From contig JABTUL010000001.1 of assembly GCA_015075425.1 (NCBI GenBank), positions 1,240,001 to 1,304,000 on the forward strand: 64,000 bases of DNA, read 5' to 3'. The notes beneath the pieces were generated by a model. That model did not search any database. It was not told where the DNA came from and saw only the letters and a list, made by a program, of their open reading frames with translations. Numbering within the stretch: the stretch's first letter is position 1; each line of letters starts with the position of its first letter. Source of the stretch: Spirochaetales bacterium. Lineage in GTDB: Bacteria > Spirochaetota > Leptospiria > Leptospirales > Leptonemataceae. This document shows, piece by piece, positions 9,937 to 21,196 of this stretch. The translations under genes and the position numbers were made by a program.

Positions 9937-9970
9937 ATATATATAGAAAAGTGCCGTTTTCTATATATAT
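9937..9970. promoter_or_regulatory. Perfect 14-bp inverted repeat, candidate operator of the fic gene
   Basis: ATATATATAGAAAA (9937-9950) is followed, after GTGCCG, by its exact reverse complement (9957-9970). A degenerate copy, GTATAGAAAAGG, follows at 9980-9991. The repeats end 40 bp before the fic ATG. Fic proteins of this architecture carry a C-terminal winged-helix domain that can bind their own promoter, so autoregulation is a reasonable guess. No consensus promoter was identified with certainty. Confidence 0.6.
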
Positions 9971-10030
9971 TGGCGGATTGTGTATAGAAAAGGCCCCCTT
10001 TCTTTGCACATTGCCCCTGGACCGGGCCCG

Positions 10031-11107
10031 ATGACGGGTTCCCTTGCAGATCTACTCCCCGGGCTCGAGCTTGAGACCGTTCCTGTGCTGCGCCAGGCAG
10101 CTTCCGCCCACCGCTACCTGGCGGAACTGAAGGGAGTCTCAAGGACCATCCCCAATCAGGGCATTCTGATCAATACCCTGGCCCTGCGTGAAGCCAAAGA
10201 CAGCTCGGCCATAGAAAATATCATTACCAGCCATGACGAACTCTTCAAAGAAGAACTTTTCCCGGAGCAAGCCACGAATCCCGCAGCTCGGGAAGTGCGC
10301 AACTATGCCACGGCCCTGAAAATCGGATTTGAGCTGATTCGCGGACAGCGCCTGTTAACCTGCAATCATATCGTGGCGATTCAAGCCGAACTGGAAAAAA
10401 ACCGGGCAGGTTTCCGCAAATTGCCTGGCACCGTCCTCAAGAACGAACAAACCGGCCAGACCGTCTTTACGCCTCCGCAGCATCCGGAAGAAATCGTGAA
10501 GCTCATGGCGGATCTGGAACGGTTCATCAACGATGACTCAGTCAGCGCCGTTGATCCCTTGGTAAAGATGGCCATCATCCACCACCAGTTCGAAAGCATC
10601 CATCCCTTCTACTATGGCAACGGCCGGACAGGGCGAATCATCAATGTTCTTTACCTCGTGCTCGAGGGGCTTCTGGATATTCCGGTCCTCTACTTGAGCC
10701 GCTACCTGGTGCAAAACAAGGCTATCTATTACCGCGAGCTTCAGGCCGTGCGGGAGACGCGCCTCTGGGAACCCTGGCTCCTGTATATGCTCAGGGGCGT
10801 TGAAGAAACCGCCCGCCAGACCATCCAGATGGTGGAGGAGACCACTCTTGCCATCGAAAGCTACAAAGAGCGTATCCGTGCCGCGCACAAATTCTACAGC
10901 CAGGACCTGATCGACCATCTCTTCTACCACCCCTATACCCGAATTGAATTTCTCCAGAGGGCTCTGGACGTTTCGCGTTTGACAGCAACGAAATATCTGG
11001 ACACGCTCTGCAAGGATGGGCTCTTGCAGAAGGAAAAAATTGGCCGGGCCAGTTACTATATCAACACCGCTTTATTTGGGATTCTGACTCAGGAGCACAA
11101 CGAATGA
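10031..11107 (+). CDS. Fic-family protein (AMP-transferase type) with N-terminal inhibitory helix and C-terminal wHTH
   Basis: 358 residues from ATG 10031. The Fic core motif is complete: HPFYYGNGRTGR at about 191-202, with the catalytic His. An inhibitory-helix motif SSAIEN (S/T-x3-E-G/N) lies near residues 58-63, which places it in class II, where the helix is N-terminal and the Glu blocks ATP binding. The last 70 residues (FLQRALDVSRLTATKYLDTL) look like a winged helix. Such enzymes usually transfer AMP to Ser/Thr/Tyr of a target protein or to themselves. Fic genes are known passengers of type I R-M loci. It sits between hsdM and a duplicated hsdM tail, preceded by perfect inverted repeats. 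Confidence 0.9.
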   Translation: MTGSLADLLPGLELETVPVLRQAASAHRYLAELKGVSRTIPNQGILINTLALREAKDSSAIENIITSHDELFKEELFPEQATNPAAREVRNYATALKIGFELIRGQRLLTCNHIVAIQAELEKNRAGFRKLPGTVLKNEQTGQTVFTPPQHPEEIVKLMADLERFINDDSVSAVDPLVKMAIIHHQFESIHPFYYGNGRTGRIINVLYLVLEGLLDIPVLYLSRYLVQNKAIYYRELQAVRETRLWEPWLLYMLRGVEETARQTIQMVEETTLAIESYKERIRAAHKFYSQDLIDHLFYHPYTRIEFLQRALDVSRLTATKYLDTLCKDGLLQKEKIGRASYYINTALFGILTQEHNE

Positions 11108-11144
11108 AGGACGATCTCGATTTTGCGGCCTTAAGCCCATCCCG

Positions 11145-11459
11145 CCCGGCCAGCCTCTGGTTCCTGCATCGGGGCAGAAACAAAGGCCATCGCAAAGACG
11201 AAATCCTGTTCATTGATGCCCGCAACATCGGCCACTTGATCAATCGGCGCACCCTGGAATTTTCCGATGAGGACATCCAGCACATCGCCACAACGTACCA
11301 CAACTGGCGGCTCCAGCCCAAAAAATACATAGACGAAGCTGGATTTTGTAATTCAGCCAGTTTGAAGCGAGTGTAGGAACTGGACTATGTACTTACTCCT
11401 GGTCGCTATGTGGGTTTGCCGGAAGACAAAGATGATTTTGATTTTGCGGAGCGATTTTC
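11145..11459 (+). pseudogene. Duplicated 3' segment of hsdM, broken
   Basis: This stretch aligns without gaps to hsdM 9417-9731 (constant offset of 1728 bp) and encodes the same ASLWFLHRG, EILF.DAR and HNWRLQPKKY segments. The duplicate has many silent and some coding changes, so it is not recent. The hsdM codon CGG (9646-9648) is TAG here (11374-11376), and similarity stops abruptly near 11459. It has no start of its own beyond an ATG at 11104 that overlaps the end of fic. It cannot make a methyltransferase. Confidence 0.9.
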
Positions 11460-11611
11460 CCGTCCAGAAAAATCTCAGCGGCGGAACAATCCGATGATTT
11501 CTCCGCCTGCTCTCCGCCTCTGTGGTGTGAATTTGGACAAATGGGTGGTCGTGCTGGCTCAGGAAATTCAACCGATCTTCCGCGCACTCAGAATCCTGGG
11601 AAGCATGACTT

Positions 11612-12307
11612 ATGAATGATCTCCAAACCTTAGTGCGCTATATCATTCCGGCCGCGCTGAGCATCCTTGAGCTTGCGCTGTTACTTACTCCCCTCGAGAG
11701 CGGACGTTGCCTCCTTGCCCAAATCCCGGATCTTTCCGGCACTCTGTGGGGAGCCGCAATCATTACAATCTTGCTCGTTGGATATGGTTATTTTCTGCAA
11801 ATGATTTATCGCACAAATCCCTGGATGCGGGTCGATCACCGAGACCTCGTTGAGCATTTGATAAAGAAGGATTATCTTGCAGGGGATCAAAGATTTGATT
11901 TCAAGAATCCACTGTATTACGCAAAGAGGCCTGTGATCGAACCCCGAGCCGCGTGGGTTATAGTCAATGCTGAATGGCATATGCGCTCAGAATCCAACCC
12001 AGCGATCAAGGGCGCAACAAAGCGGAGTGAATCGCTATCCGATATGATGCACGGAGCCGGTGCGTCATTGATAGGTTTTCTAATGACGACGTTTTTTGCC
12101 GCCATATTCATTCTCTGCGCAACCGTATGGAGAGCCGCCCCTGAATTTTACGGGTTGCTCATTACGGTCCTGATCGGTTGCGTCCTGCTTGGTTTGCACT
12201 TTGTAGCCTTCCGCAACACGCAGCTCACTTTGACCCGATTTGTCGAAATAGTTCTTATCGAGGCGTTGAAGCAGGAAAAATCTAAATTGAAAAGCAAGGG
12301 GAATTGA
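11612..12307 (+). CDS. Predicted membrane protein inside the R-M locus, unknown function
   Basis: 231 residues with four hydrophobic segments in two pairs (about 8-26 and 45-64, then 151-174 and 178-198). Between the pairs is a soluble stretch of about 80 residues (VDHRDLVEHL, KNPLYYAKRP, RAAWVIVNAEWH). The C-terminus is charged (KQEKSKLKSK). I recognise no family. Its place between hsdM and hsdS suggests a cargo gene of the locus; membrane proteins in such places are often effectors of defence systems, but nothing in this sequence proves it. No good Shine-Dalgarno is visible before ATG 11612. Confidence 0.65.
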   Translation: MNDLQTLVRYIIPAALSILELALLLTPLESGRCLLAQIPDLSGTLWGAAIITILLVGYGYFLQMIYRTNPWMRVDHRDLVEHLIKKDYLAGDQRFDFKNPLYYAKRPVIEPRAAWVIVNAEWHMRSESNPAIKGATKRSESLSDMMHGAGASLIGFLMTTFFAAIFILCATVWRAAPEFYGLLITVLIGCVLLGLHFVAFRNTQLTLTRFVEIVLIEALKQEKSKLKSKGN

Positions 12308-12422
12308 TGGGCCCTGCTAACCTTATGGTACAAATGTTGGCAAGAATCCGCTATAGGAGCTGGGCTTGCCACGGTGCGGCAGAAGCTCCAGGCGTTGTCA
12401 TGAGCCGCGAAGGCATCCATAA

Positions 12423-12461
12423 ATGAAAAGCTGGCGCGAAATCTCTCTTGGGGAGGCCGTC
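12423..12461 (+). pseudogene. 5' remnant of an hsdS gene
   Basis: ATG at 12423 opens with MKSWREISLGEAV, the typical first residues of a type I specificity subunit (W-R/K-E-x2-LGE). After about 13 codons the resemblance is lost, and the frame stops at 12579. The genuine hsdS follows at 12800. This fragment is therefore probably the start of an earlier hsdS that was cut by the insertion now represented by the transposase remnant. Confidence 0.5.
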
Positions 12462-12483
12462 ACAGCGCCGCTCTGGTGCGGAC

Positions 12484-12638
12484 CTCTTGATTCTCAAGAA
12501 ACGAAAGGAAACATATCTGAAAGCCCGCGAGAAACATCCAGAACGGTGGTCGAGAGGAATCCGGAGATGGGATCGACCTGAAAAGTGACACTGAATCCAC
12601 GAAATAAAAAAAGTGCTGGACAGGGAAGGTCGGCATGA
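12484..12638 (+). pseudogene. Decayed C-terminal end of an insertion-sequence transposase
   Basis: The frame reads RKETYLKAREKHPERW, then RRWDRPEK and a stop. One base further on, the other frame continues VTLNPRNKK to a TGA at 12636. The pattern HPERW..R.W....V.LNP is typical of the C-termini of rve/DDE transposases of IS3-like elements. Loss of one A in the run after GAA explains the shift (EKV restored if an A is added). No terminal inverted repeats or other transposase parts are visible. Confidence 0.55.
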
Positions 12639-12781
12639 TAAAAAATATCATTAAAAATAATTCTGAGGCGACAGAATCCCATGACACATGGGAGCTGCAT
12701 CATTTTACAGCTCATAACCCTTTTGTACTCATTGGCGATTTTCGGCCAAAGCCGATTAGCCAACCGGAGCTTTTTGGATGA
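12635..12781 (+). CDS. Possible 48-residue protein upstream of hsdS
   Basis: ATG 12635 is preceded by GGAAGG at a spacing of about seven bases. The product has an N-terminal basic/Asn-rich stretch, then WELHHFTAHNPF and FRPKPISQPELF. It overlaps the reading frame used for the end of the transposase remnant by a few bases. The composition is A/T-rich. I do not recognise it. It could be a real small protein cotranscribed with hsdS or a chance frame. Confidence 0.3.
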   Translation: MIKNIIKNNSEATESHDTWELHHFTAHNPFVLIGDFRPKPISQPELFG

Positions 12782-12799
12782 AGGTTTCAAAAGTCATCA

Positions 12800-14071
12800 A
12801 TGAGCACGAAAGCAAAATGGAAGGTCTCAGACTCGGTGACCGGTGGACAAGAGACATCTGAAACGGATCAGTCTTACATGAGATCCTATCTGGAAAGAAC
12901 TTTGGGCGATCTCTTGCAGGAAGGGACAGCAGATTTGCAGACCGGACCCTTCGGAACTATGCTGAAGGCCGCAGAATATACACACACTGGGGTGCCTGTT
13001 ATTGCAGTTCAAGACATAGGGCACAATAGGTTTCACCGGGAGAAACTGAACTACATTAGCCATGAGACCGCTCAGAGACTGAACCGCTACCGTGTTGTTG
13101 TCGGAGATATTGTCTTTGGTCGTAAGGGCGCAGTGGACCGCCGTGCAATTGTTTCAGCCCATGAGGCTGGATGGATACAGGGAAGTGATTGTATCAGATT
13201 GCGCCTAAGTTCAGAAGTGAACTCGTCCTTCGTTGCCCACCAGCTCGGAACCTTGAAGGAGTGGTTAATCCAGCATGCACACGGTGCGACGATGCCCTCC
13301 CTGAACCAGGATATCTTGGCGCTGCTCCCAATCCTCCTCCCACCCCTCCCCGAACAAAAAGCCATCGCCGCAGTCCTCTCCAGCCTTGATGACAAAATCG
13401 ACCTGCTGCACCGTCAGAACAAAACCCTGGAAGCCATGGCCGAAACTCTTTTTCGCCAGTGGTTTGTGGAGGAAGCTGATGATAGCTGGGAGGAAGGGAA
13501 GCTTTCCTCCCTCTTTGAATTGCAATCTGGCTTTGCATTCAAATCTGATTCTTTTGTTGATTCGGGGCCCTTCAGACTAATTACAATTAAAGCTGTTAAA
13601 GATGCCGCCTTAGACCTAAATAATGCGAGCTACATAGAAGAGTTGCCGGCAAGAATGCCAGAACATTGTCGTCTCAAATTGGGTGATATCCTATTGTCCT
13701 TGACCGGCAATGTTGGCCGCTGCTGCTTTGTTGACAAAGAACAACTATTATTAAACCAGCGTGTTGCAAAAATTCATCCAAGACATCCAGCCGATCGTGC
13801 GTTTGCTTACATTTTCTTCCGTCTTGAATCAACAAAGCAGATTCTGATTGATCTCGCAAAAGGCACTGCGCAAGCAAATTTGAGCCCAATTGAAACTGGG
13901 GATTTGAACATACCTATTCCACCTGAAAATATCAGGAAACGATTTTCTGAATCTGCAACGCCCATTTGGAATCGCCTGTTGCTTAATAAGCTTCAGATCA
14001 ATACTCTCGAAAAACTGCGCGACACTCTCTTGCCCAAACTCATGTCCGGCGAAGTCCGAGTAGCCCTGTGA
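12800..14071 (+). CDS. hsdS: Type I restriction-modification system, specificity subunit HsdS
   Basis: 423 residues with the usual two target-recognition domains. TRD1 starts TLGDLLQEGTADLQTGPFG; the central conserved helix is LPPLPEQKAIAAVLSSLDDKI (about 175-196) followed by LEAMAETLFRQWF; TRD2 follows, and the protein ends with LEKLRDTLLPKLMSGEVRV, the distal conserved helix. It sets the DNA sequence recognised by the HsdM and HsdR subunits. The start is uncertain: ATG 12800 has only a distant GAAGG, and ATG 12878 (MRSYLERTLGDLL) gives a more usual N-terminus. The TRD2 DNA (about 13520-13990) is more A/T-rich than the conserved parts, a sign of domain exchange. Its stop overlaps the next start (GTGA). 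Confidence 0.92.
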   Translation: MSTKAKWKVSDSVTGGQETSETDQSYMRSYLERTLGDLLQEGTADLQTGPFGTMLKAAEYTHTGVPVIAVQDIGHNRFHREKLNYISHETAQRLNRYRVVVGDIVFGRKGAVDRRAIVSAHEAGWIQGSDCIRLRLSSEVNSSFVAHQLGTLKEWLIQHAHGATMPSLNQDILALLPILLPPLPEQKAIAAVLSSLDDKIDLLHRQNKTLEAMAETLFRQWFVEEADDSWEEGKLSSLFELQSGFAFKSDSFVDSGPFRLITIKAVKDAALDLNNASYIEELPARMPEHCRLKLGDILLSLTGNVGRCCFVDKEQLLLNQRVAKIHPRHPADRAFAYIFFRLESTKQILIDLAKGTAQANLSPIETGDLNIPIPPENIRKRFSESATPIWNRLLLNKLQINTLEKLRDTLLPKLMSGEVRVAL

Positions 14072-14414
14072 GTGTCGTCAATCGTTCTGCCATGCTTGTC
14101 TATCCGCGCGCGCCTTTCTTTGCCTGGGTCAATCAGGCCCTGCAGGAAAGCGAGGACTATCCGCCCGTCGATCCTTTTGCGCATGAAAGCGGCTCCCTCT
14201 TTTTAATCGAAGAAGTCGATGGCCAGGAAGATTTTGAAGTTTGGCTGGCCGCAAACTATGAATATTTCTTTGCCCGCCTGCTGGAAGAATGGGTCGTCGA
14301 TGAATCCCTCTGGCCTGCAGATGTAAATTATCCCATGTTCAAGGACTGGTTCTTTGTCGTTTATCACAGCCTGATTATTGATGTTGAGGAAGCGCCTCTG
14401 CTGCGCGAAGCTGA

Positions 14415-14418
<4 letters not shown>
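14068..14418 (+). CDS. Small acidic protein coupled between hsdS and hsdR, unknown function
   Basis: 116 residues, strongly acidic and aromatic-rich, with no membrane segment and no Cys. Recognisable short patterns are FFAWVNQ, LFLIEEVDG, a central FEVWLAANYEYFFARLLEEW and a C-terminal W..MFKDWF..VYHSLIIDVEE. The GTG start overlaps the hsdS stop (GTGA) and its stop overlaps the hsdR start (ATGA), so it is translated as part of the R-M operon. That position suggests a modulator or chaperone of the restriction complex, such as a control of HsdR activity; the acidic character would also allow DNA mimicry. I do not know a characterised homologue. Confidence 0.8.
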
Positions 14419-17660
<3,242 letters not shown>

Positions 17661-17673
17661 GATTGGCAAAACG

Positions 17674-17747
17674 TGCGCCCAGGAGGATTCGAACCTCCGA
17701 CCTTTTGATTCGTAGTCAAACACTCTATCCAGCTGAGCTATGGGCGC
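17674..17747 (-). tRNA. tRNA-Arg, anticodon ACG
   Basis: The minus strand folds into a complete cloverleaf: acceptor stem GCGCCCA/TGGGCGC, D arm AGCTCAGCTGGATAGAG, anticodon stem TTTGA/TCAAA enclosing CTACGAA with anticodon ACG at 17711-17713, and T arm with GTTCGAATC. The discriminator base is A (17674). CCA is not encoded. ACG is read as ICG after deamination and decodes CGU/CGC/CGA. The 3' end faces the R-M locus. Confidence 0.95.
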
Positions 17748-17831
17748 TGCCTCTCCAGAGTTTGCAATCCGACTTCAGTGTCAAGAATAGATTGCATTGA
17801 CACAGGAGGCGTGAGTAAAATCAGCTCTTGT

Positions 17832-20327
17832 ATGAACGCAATTGGAGCGCTGGTGCTGGTACTCTCCGGTGCAGTCCTTCTTTCCGGGCTGCTGCTCAAT
17901 TTGATGGGCCTCTCCTATCGGCAGTACCGCGCCGTCTTTCGCAGCCTGGTTCTTGCCCGATTTTTTCCCGCCCTTGAGCGGCAGATGTTTCGTCCGCTTT
18001 ACCATGGCACAGGAATTCTTGCCCAGAGCCTGTTTCGCTCTTCAAGAATTCCGTTCCGGCCACTTGCTCTCGTGCTCAGTCGCCAGGCTCTCTATTCCAA
18101 TGCCATTTTGACGGCGCTGGCTTTCCTGGTTCTGTGCATACAAATGATAAGAATGGATTTATCAAATGTGTATGTGGTCAATAATTCCGCCATTGACCTG
18201 CCGCTCTTTTTTCGCATCACCGGCACATGGGCTGGTTCCGCTGGCAGTTTACTCTTCTGGTATGCGCTACTTGCCTTTTTCTCAGCCGTCTGTTTGCTCT
18301 GGTCCGGGCGTAAGCTGGGCAGTCGGCAACCGCATCTGATTTTCATGCTGATCGTGATGCAACTTCTGTTTGTGCTTTTAAATATCTTTTTTGAAGATGC
18401 GCAATCCTTTCGCGAGTATCCTGTCTCCGTTAAGTCAGGGCGTGGTATCAATCCACTTCTATTGCACTGGGGGATGATTATCCATCCTCCGGTTCTTTAC
18501 CTGGGATATGTCGGCTTTGCCATACCATTTGCCATTGTAATGGCTGTCCTCCTGTCCGGGAATACAGCTGAGGACTATTTACCCGTCCTGCGGCGCTGGA
18601 CCATCTTTGCCTGGTTTTTCCTGGGAACAGGGATCCTTCTGGGCAGCAAATGGGCTTACGAGGAGCTGGGCTGGGGTGGCTACTGGGCCTGGGATCCGGT
18701 GGAGAATGCCAGCCTGATGCCTTTTCTTTTTGGAACGGCATTCCTGCACTCCCTGATCGTTCAGGAGCGCCGTGGAATGCTGCGTTTCTGGAATGTCTTC
18801 TTGATTGTTATGGCTTACCACTTCTGCCTTCTGGGCACATGGATTACTCGCAGCGGCATTCTGGAGGGGCCCCATTCTTTTGCGGAATCCAGCATCGGGC
18901 CCCCCTTTATTCTGTATCTATTGTTATCTTTAGTTTTTTGTTTACGTTTTTTGTATTTCCGCCGGGCTGCACTCCGCCCGCGTGGCCAGATTGAATCTCT
19001 GACCTCAAAAGAGGGCAGCATGCTCTTCAACAATCTGATCATGACCGTCAGCGTCCTGATTGTGCTCTTTGGAGTCTTTTCGCAGCGGCTGCCCTTTGAC
19101 TGTCGTTTTGATCAGGGTTTTGCCTGCTTTGCAACGGAATGGAAGCCATCGGCTTACAACCGTATCATGATTCCGATTGGACTTTTCACTCTTTTTCTGA
19201 TGGGTGCATCCCCGCTCCTTACCTGGCGTAAAGGAGCATCCGGTCACTTTGTCCGTACCCTGCTTCTACCGCTCGTCTCCGGAACGGTGGCATTTCTCTG
19301 CTTCTTTTTCACTGCGGATTATTTCTTTCCACCGGATCCATTTGGCAGCGGAACCTATGCTGCCGGCTCTCCCGGGCTTGATCGCTTTTTTGCCGCGGTC
19401 ACAGCAGGGCTCTGTGTTTTTACGGTGATCGGTCTGATCAAAGAATACATTCCCGCCGTGCGTTTGCGCAGGAATCGTTATGCGGAAAGCTATCCTGTGG
19501 CCTTTGTGCGCGTGGTCCTGCGCAATAAGCGCCGTTACGGTGGCTACCTGGTTCATCTGTCCATCGTTTTCTTATTTATCGGCTATAGCGGTTCGGCATT
19601 CAAAACCACAGAACAGTTAAAGTTTCAGTACTACTTACAGGTGCATGAGGGGGAGAAGGACTACGTGCACTACCGCAGCCAGGACCGGGCCTATGTCAAA
19701 GGCTATGAGCTCACAGCACGTGATCTGTTTTTCAAACCAGAGCATAAGAAGAATGCCCGTGCCGATGATCCTGTTCATTTTACGATTTCACAGTCTGCTC
19801 ACATCTATGCGCAGGATACAGGAAGCCCGCGTCGTCAGACGCCGGCCGCTGCGGGTGATCCGCTCACTCTTGCGGAGAGCCCGGCAGAGCCCTGGAAAAA
19901 CTGGCTAAAATTTACCACCGGTTTTATCCTGGACGGGCGCATGAAAACCGAACGTCACTTTCATCCGCGTATCAATCCGCTGGCCGGAGCGGTGGAACGC
20001 CGTCCGGATGGCTCTGCCCTGCACATACCAACTTCCAAACCGGACATCCGCAGCACCTGGAGTGAAGACCTTTACATTCAACTGGGATCGCTGATGGATG
20101 CGGCGACAAATCGCAACCCGGAATGGAATCATTTATATGAATACTATTACTTTTTCACTGACCGATCTGCGGGAGCGCGGCAGGCGCTTTTTCCGCCGAC
20201 TCTGCTGGCAACCATCGAAATCTGGATCAATCCGCTGGTGAAATTCATCTGGCTGGGATCGGTTCTCTTTTTTCTGGGCGGCCTTATCCTCTGGTTGCCT
20301 GTCGGGGAGAAAAGTATTAAAGAATGA
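17832..20327 (+). CDS. ccmF: Cytochrome c heme lyase subunit CcmF
   Basis: Large polytopic membrane protein of about 830 residues. The heme-handling signature WGGYWAWDPVENASLMP is intact, as are HPPVLYLGYVGF and THSGIL-like TRSGILEGPHSFAESS. CcmF ligates heme to apocytochrome c on the periplasmic side. The first two helices are separated by about 60 extra, Arg-rich residues, which is longer than I expect for the family. The start is unclear: AGGAGG (17804-17809) lies only two bases from GTG 17811 and 22 from ATG 17832. ATG 17832 gives the usual beginning just before helix 1. The stop overlaps the ccmH-like gene (ATGA). Confidence 0.9.
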   Translation: MNAIGALVLVLSGAVLLSGLLLNLMGLSYRQYRAVFRSLVLARFFPALERQMFRPLYHGTGILAQSLFRSSRIPFRPLALVLSRQALYSNAILTALAFLVLCIQMIRMDLSNVYVVNNSAIDLPLFFRITGTWAGSAGSLLFWYALLAFFSAVCLLWSGRKLGSRQPHLIFMLIVMQLLFVLLNIFFEDAQSFREYPVSVKSGRGINPLLLHWGMIIHPPVLYLGYVGFAIPFAIVMAVLLSGNTAEDYLPVLRRWTIFAWFFLGTGILLGSKWAYEELGWGGYWAWDPVENASLMPFLFGTAFLHSLIVQERRGMLRFWNVFLIVMAYHFCLLGTWITRSGILEGPHSFAESSIGPPFILYLLLSLVFCLRFLYFRRAALRPRGQIESLTSKEGSMLFNNLIMTVSVLIVLFGVFSQRLPFDCRFDQGFACFATEWKPSAYNRIMIPIGLFTLFLMGASPLLTWRKGASGHFVRTLLLPLVSGTVAFLCFFFTADYFFPPDPFGSGTYAAGSPGLDRFFAAVTAGLCVFTVIGLIKEYIPAVRLRRNRYAESYPVAFVRVVLRNKRRYGGYLVHLSIVFLFIGYSGSAFKTTEQLKFQYYLQVHEGEKDYVHYRSQDRAYVKGYELTARDLFFKPEHKKNARADDPVHFTISQSAHIYAQDTGSPRRQTPAAAGDPLTLAESPAEPWKNWLKFTTGFILDGRMKTERHFHPRINPLAGAVERRPDGSALHIPTSKPDIRSTWSEDLYIQLGSLMDAATNRNPEWNHLYEYYYFFTDRSAGARQALFPPTLLATIEIWINPLVKFIWLGSVLFFLGGLILWLPVGEKSIKE

Positions 20328-20866
20328 GATACGGCCTTTTCCTCCTCTGCGTCACTATGACCTTTCCATTAGTGGCCCAGAAAGTCTATACTGATTTAAC
20401 CCGGCCACAGGAGGTCCGCGCCTTCACAGAAGTTTCGGATAACCTGATCTGCCAGTGTGGGTGTAACTTTGTCCTTTCTTCCTGCCCGCATACGGAGTGT
20501 CCCTGGGGAATACCGGCCCGTCGGCTGATTGAAAGTCGCATCCAGTCCGGTGATACGGCAGCCCAGGTCATTGCCGATTTTGAACAGGGCTTTAAGGATA
20601 AGCTCACGACAGATCCTGTGGCGCGCTCTTTGCTCATGCAGGGCAGGGCAGATCTTTACGCGCAGTTCCGCGATGGGTACGGACCGTCTATACGGGCCAG
20701 AACGCCTCCTTACTTCCTCATAGCGCTGTCCGTGGCGGCACTGGTCCTTGCTTTCTTCACGCTGCGCCTTTTCTGGCAAAAAAATCGCAGACCAAAAAAT
20801 TTACCGCAAGAGAGCGGCCTGGCAAAGGGCGCGCAGATCGATGACTGGACAGAGCTGGACCGGTAA
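20324..20866 (+). CDS. CcmH-family cytochrome c maturation protein
   Basis: 180 residues: signal peptide ending near VAQ, the redox region LICQCGCNFVLSSCPHTEC, a helical stretch, and one membrane helix near 128-148. The canonical CcmH motif LRCxxC is here ICQCGC plus two further Cys, the variant seen in delta-proteobacterial and Leptospira-type Ccm systems. It should reduce the CxxCH cysteines of apocytochrome c and hand it to CcmF. Coupled to ccmF by a four-base overlap and followed after three bases by the next gene. Confidence 0.85.
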   Translation: MRYGLFLLCVTMTFPLVAQKVYTDLTRPQEVRAFTEVSDNLICQCGCNFVLSSCPHTECPWGIPARRLIESRIQSGDTAAQVIADFEQGFKDKLTTDPVARSLLMQGRADLYAQFRDGYGPSIRARTPPYFLIALSVAALVLAFFTLRLFWQKNRRPKNLPQESGLAKGAQIDDWTELDR

Positions 20867-20869
20867 TTC

Positions 20870-21196
20870 ATGGAAACACTCATTATTATTGTAATCACGT
20901 TGCTCATCGTTCTGGCCCTGGCGGTGTATGCCCTGCCGCTTCTTTCCTGGCAGGGTGCTGCGGACTTTTTTCTATCCACAGGCAACTATGAAAGGGAGCG
21001 TTCGCTTATGGCGCTCCGGGATCTTCATCTGGATCATGAGCAGGGAAAAATCAGCAAAGAGGAGCTGGAATTGTTCGCTAAAGATCTGGTGGCCAGGTCA
21101 CTTCCGGAGAAAAACTCTGGCAGAGAATGCTGTCCGGCCTGTGGCTATGCCCTGAAAGAGGAGAAGGCCTGTTTGCGTTGCGGCCAGTTGCTATGA
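20870..21196 (+). CDS. Membrane-anchored zinc-ribbon protein in ccm cluster
   Basis: 108 residues. An N-terminal helix (about 3-27) anchors a helical cytoplasmic segment (ALRDLHLDHEQGKISKEEL, as in the start of CcmI proteins) and a C-terminal zinc ribbon CPACGY...CLRCGQ. Its place suggests a role in apocytochrome handling, analogous to the short N-terminal part of CcmI. That part of the call is inference. The stop overlaps the following ATG by four bases. Confidence 0.75.
   Translation: METLIIIVITLLIVLALAVYALPLLSWQGAADFFLSTGNYERERSLMALRDLHLDHEQGKISKEELELFAKDLVARSLPEKNSGRECCPACGYALKEEKACLRCGQLL

Larger units (their letters stand above)
12308..12799. other. Interval between the membrane-protein gene and hsdS, filled with gene remnants
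   Basis: About 490 bp without an intact large gene. In order it holds a 39-codon frame (12307-12426) chained by TGATG to the gene before it and by ATGA to the next frame, an hsdS-like start (12423), a decayed transposase tail (12484-12638) and a 48-codon frame (12635-12781). From about 12590 on, the DNA is visibly richer in A and T than hsdM or hsdR. The interval looks like scar tissue from repeated insertions and deletions. Confidence 0.7.

Noticed and set aside
11104-11376. Independent 90-residue gene after fic
   Set aside because: It is the duplicated hsdM tail read from a chance ATG and ends at the TAG that replaces an hsdM codon.
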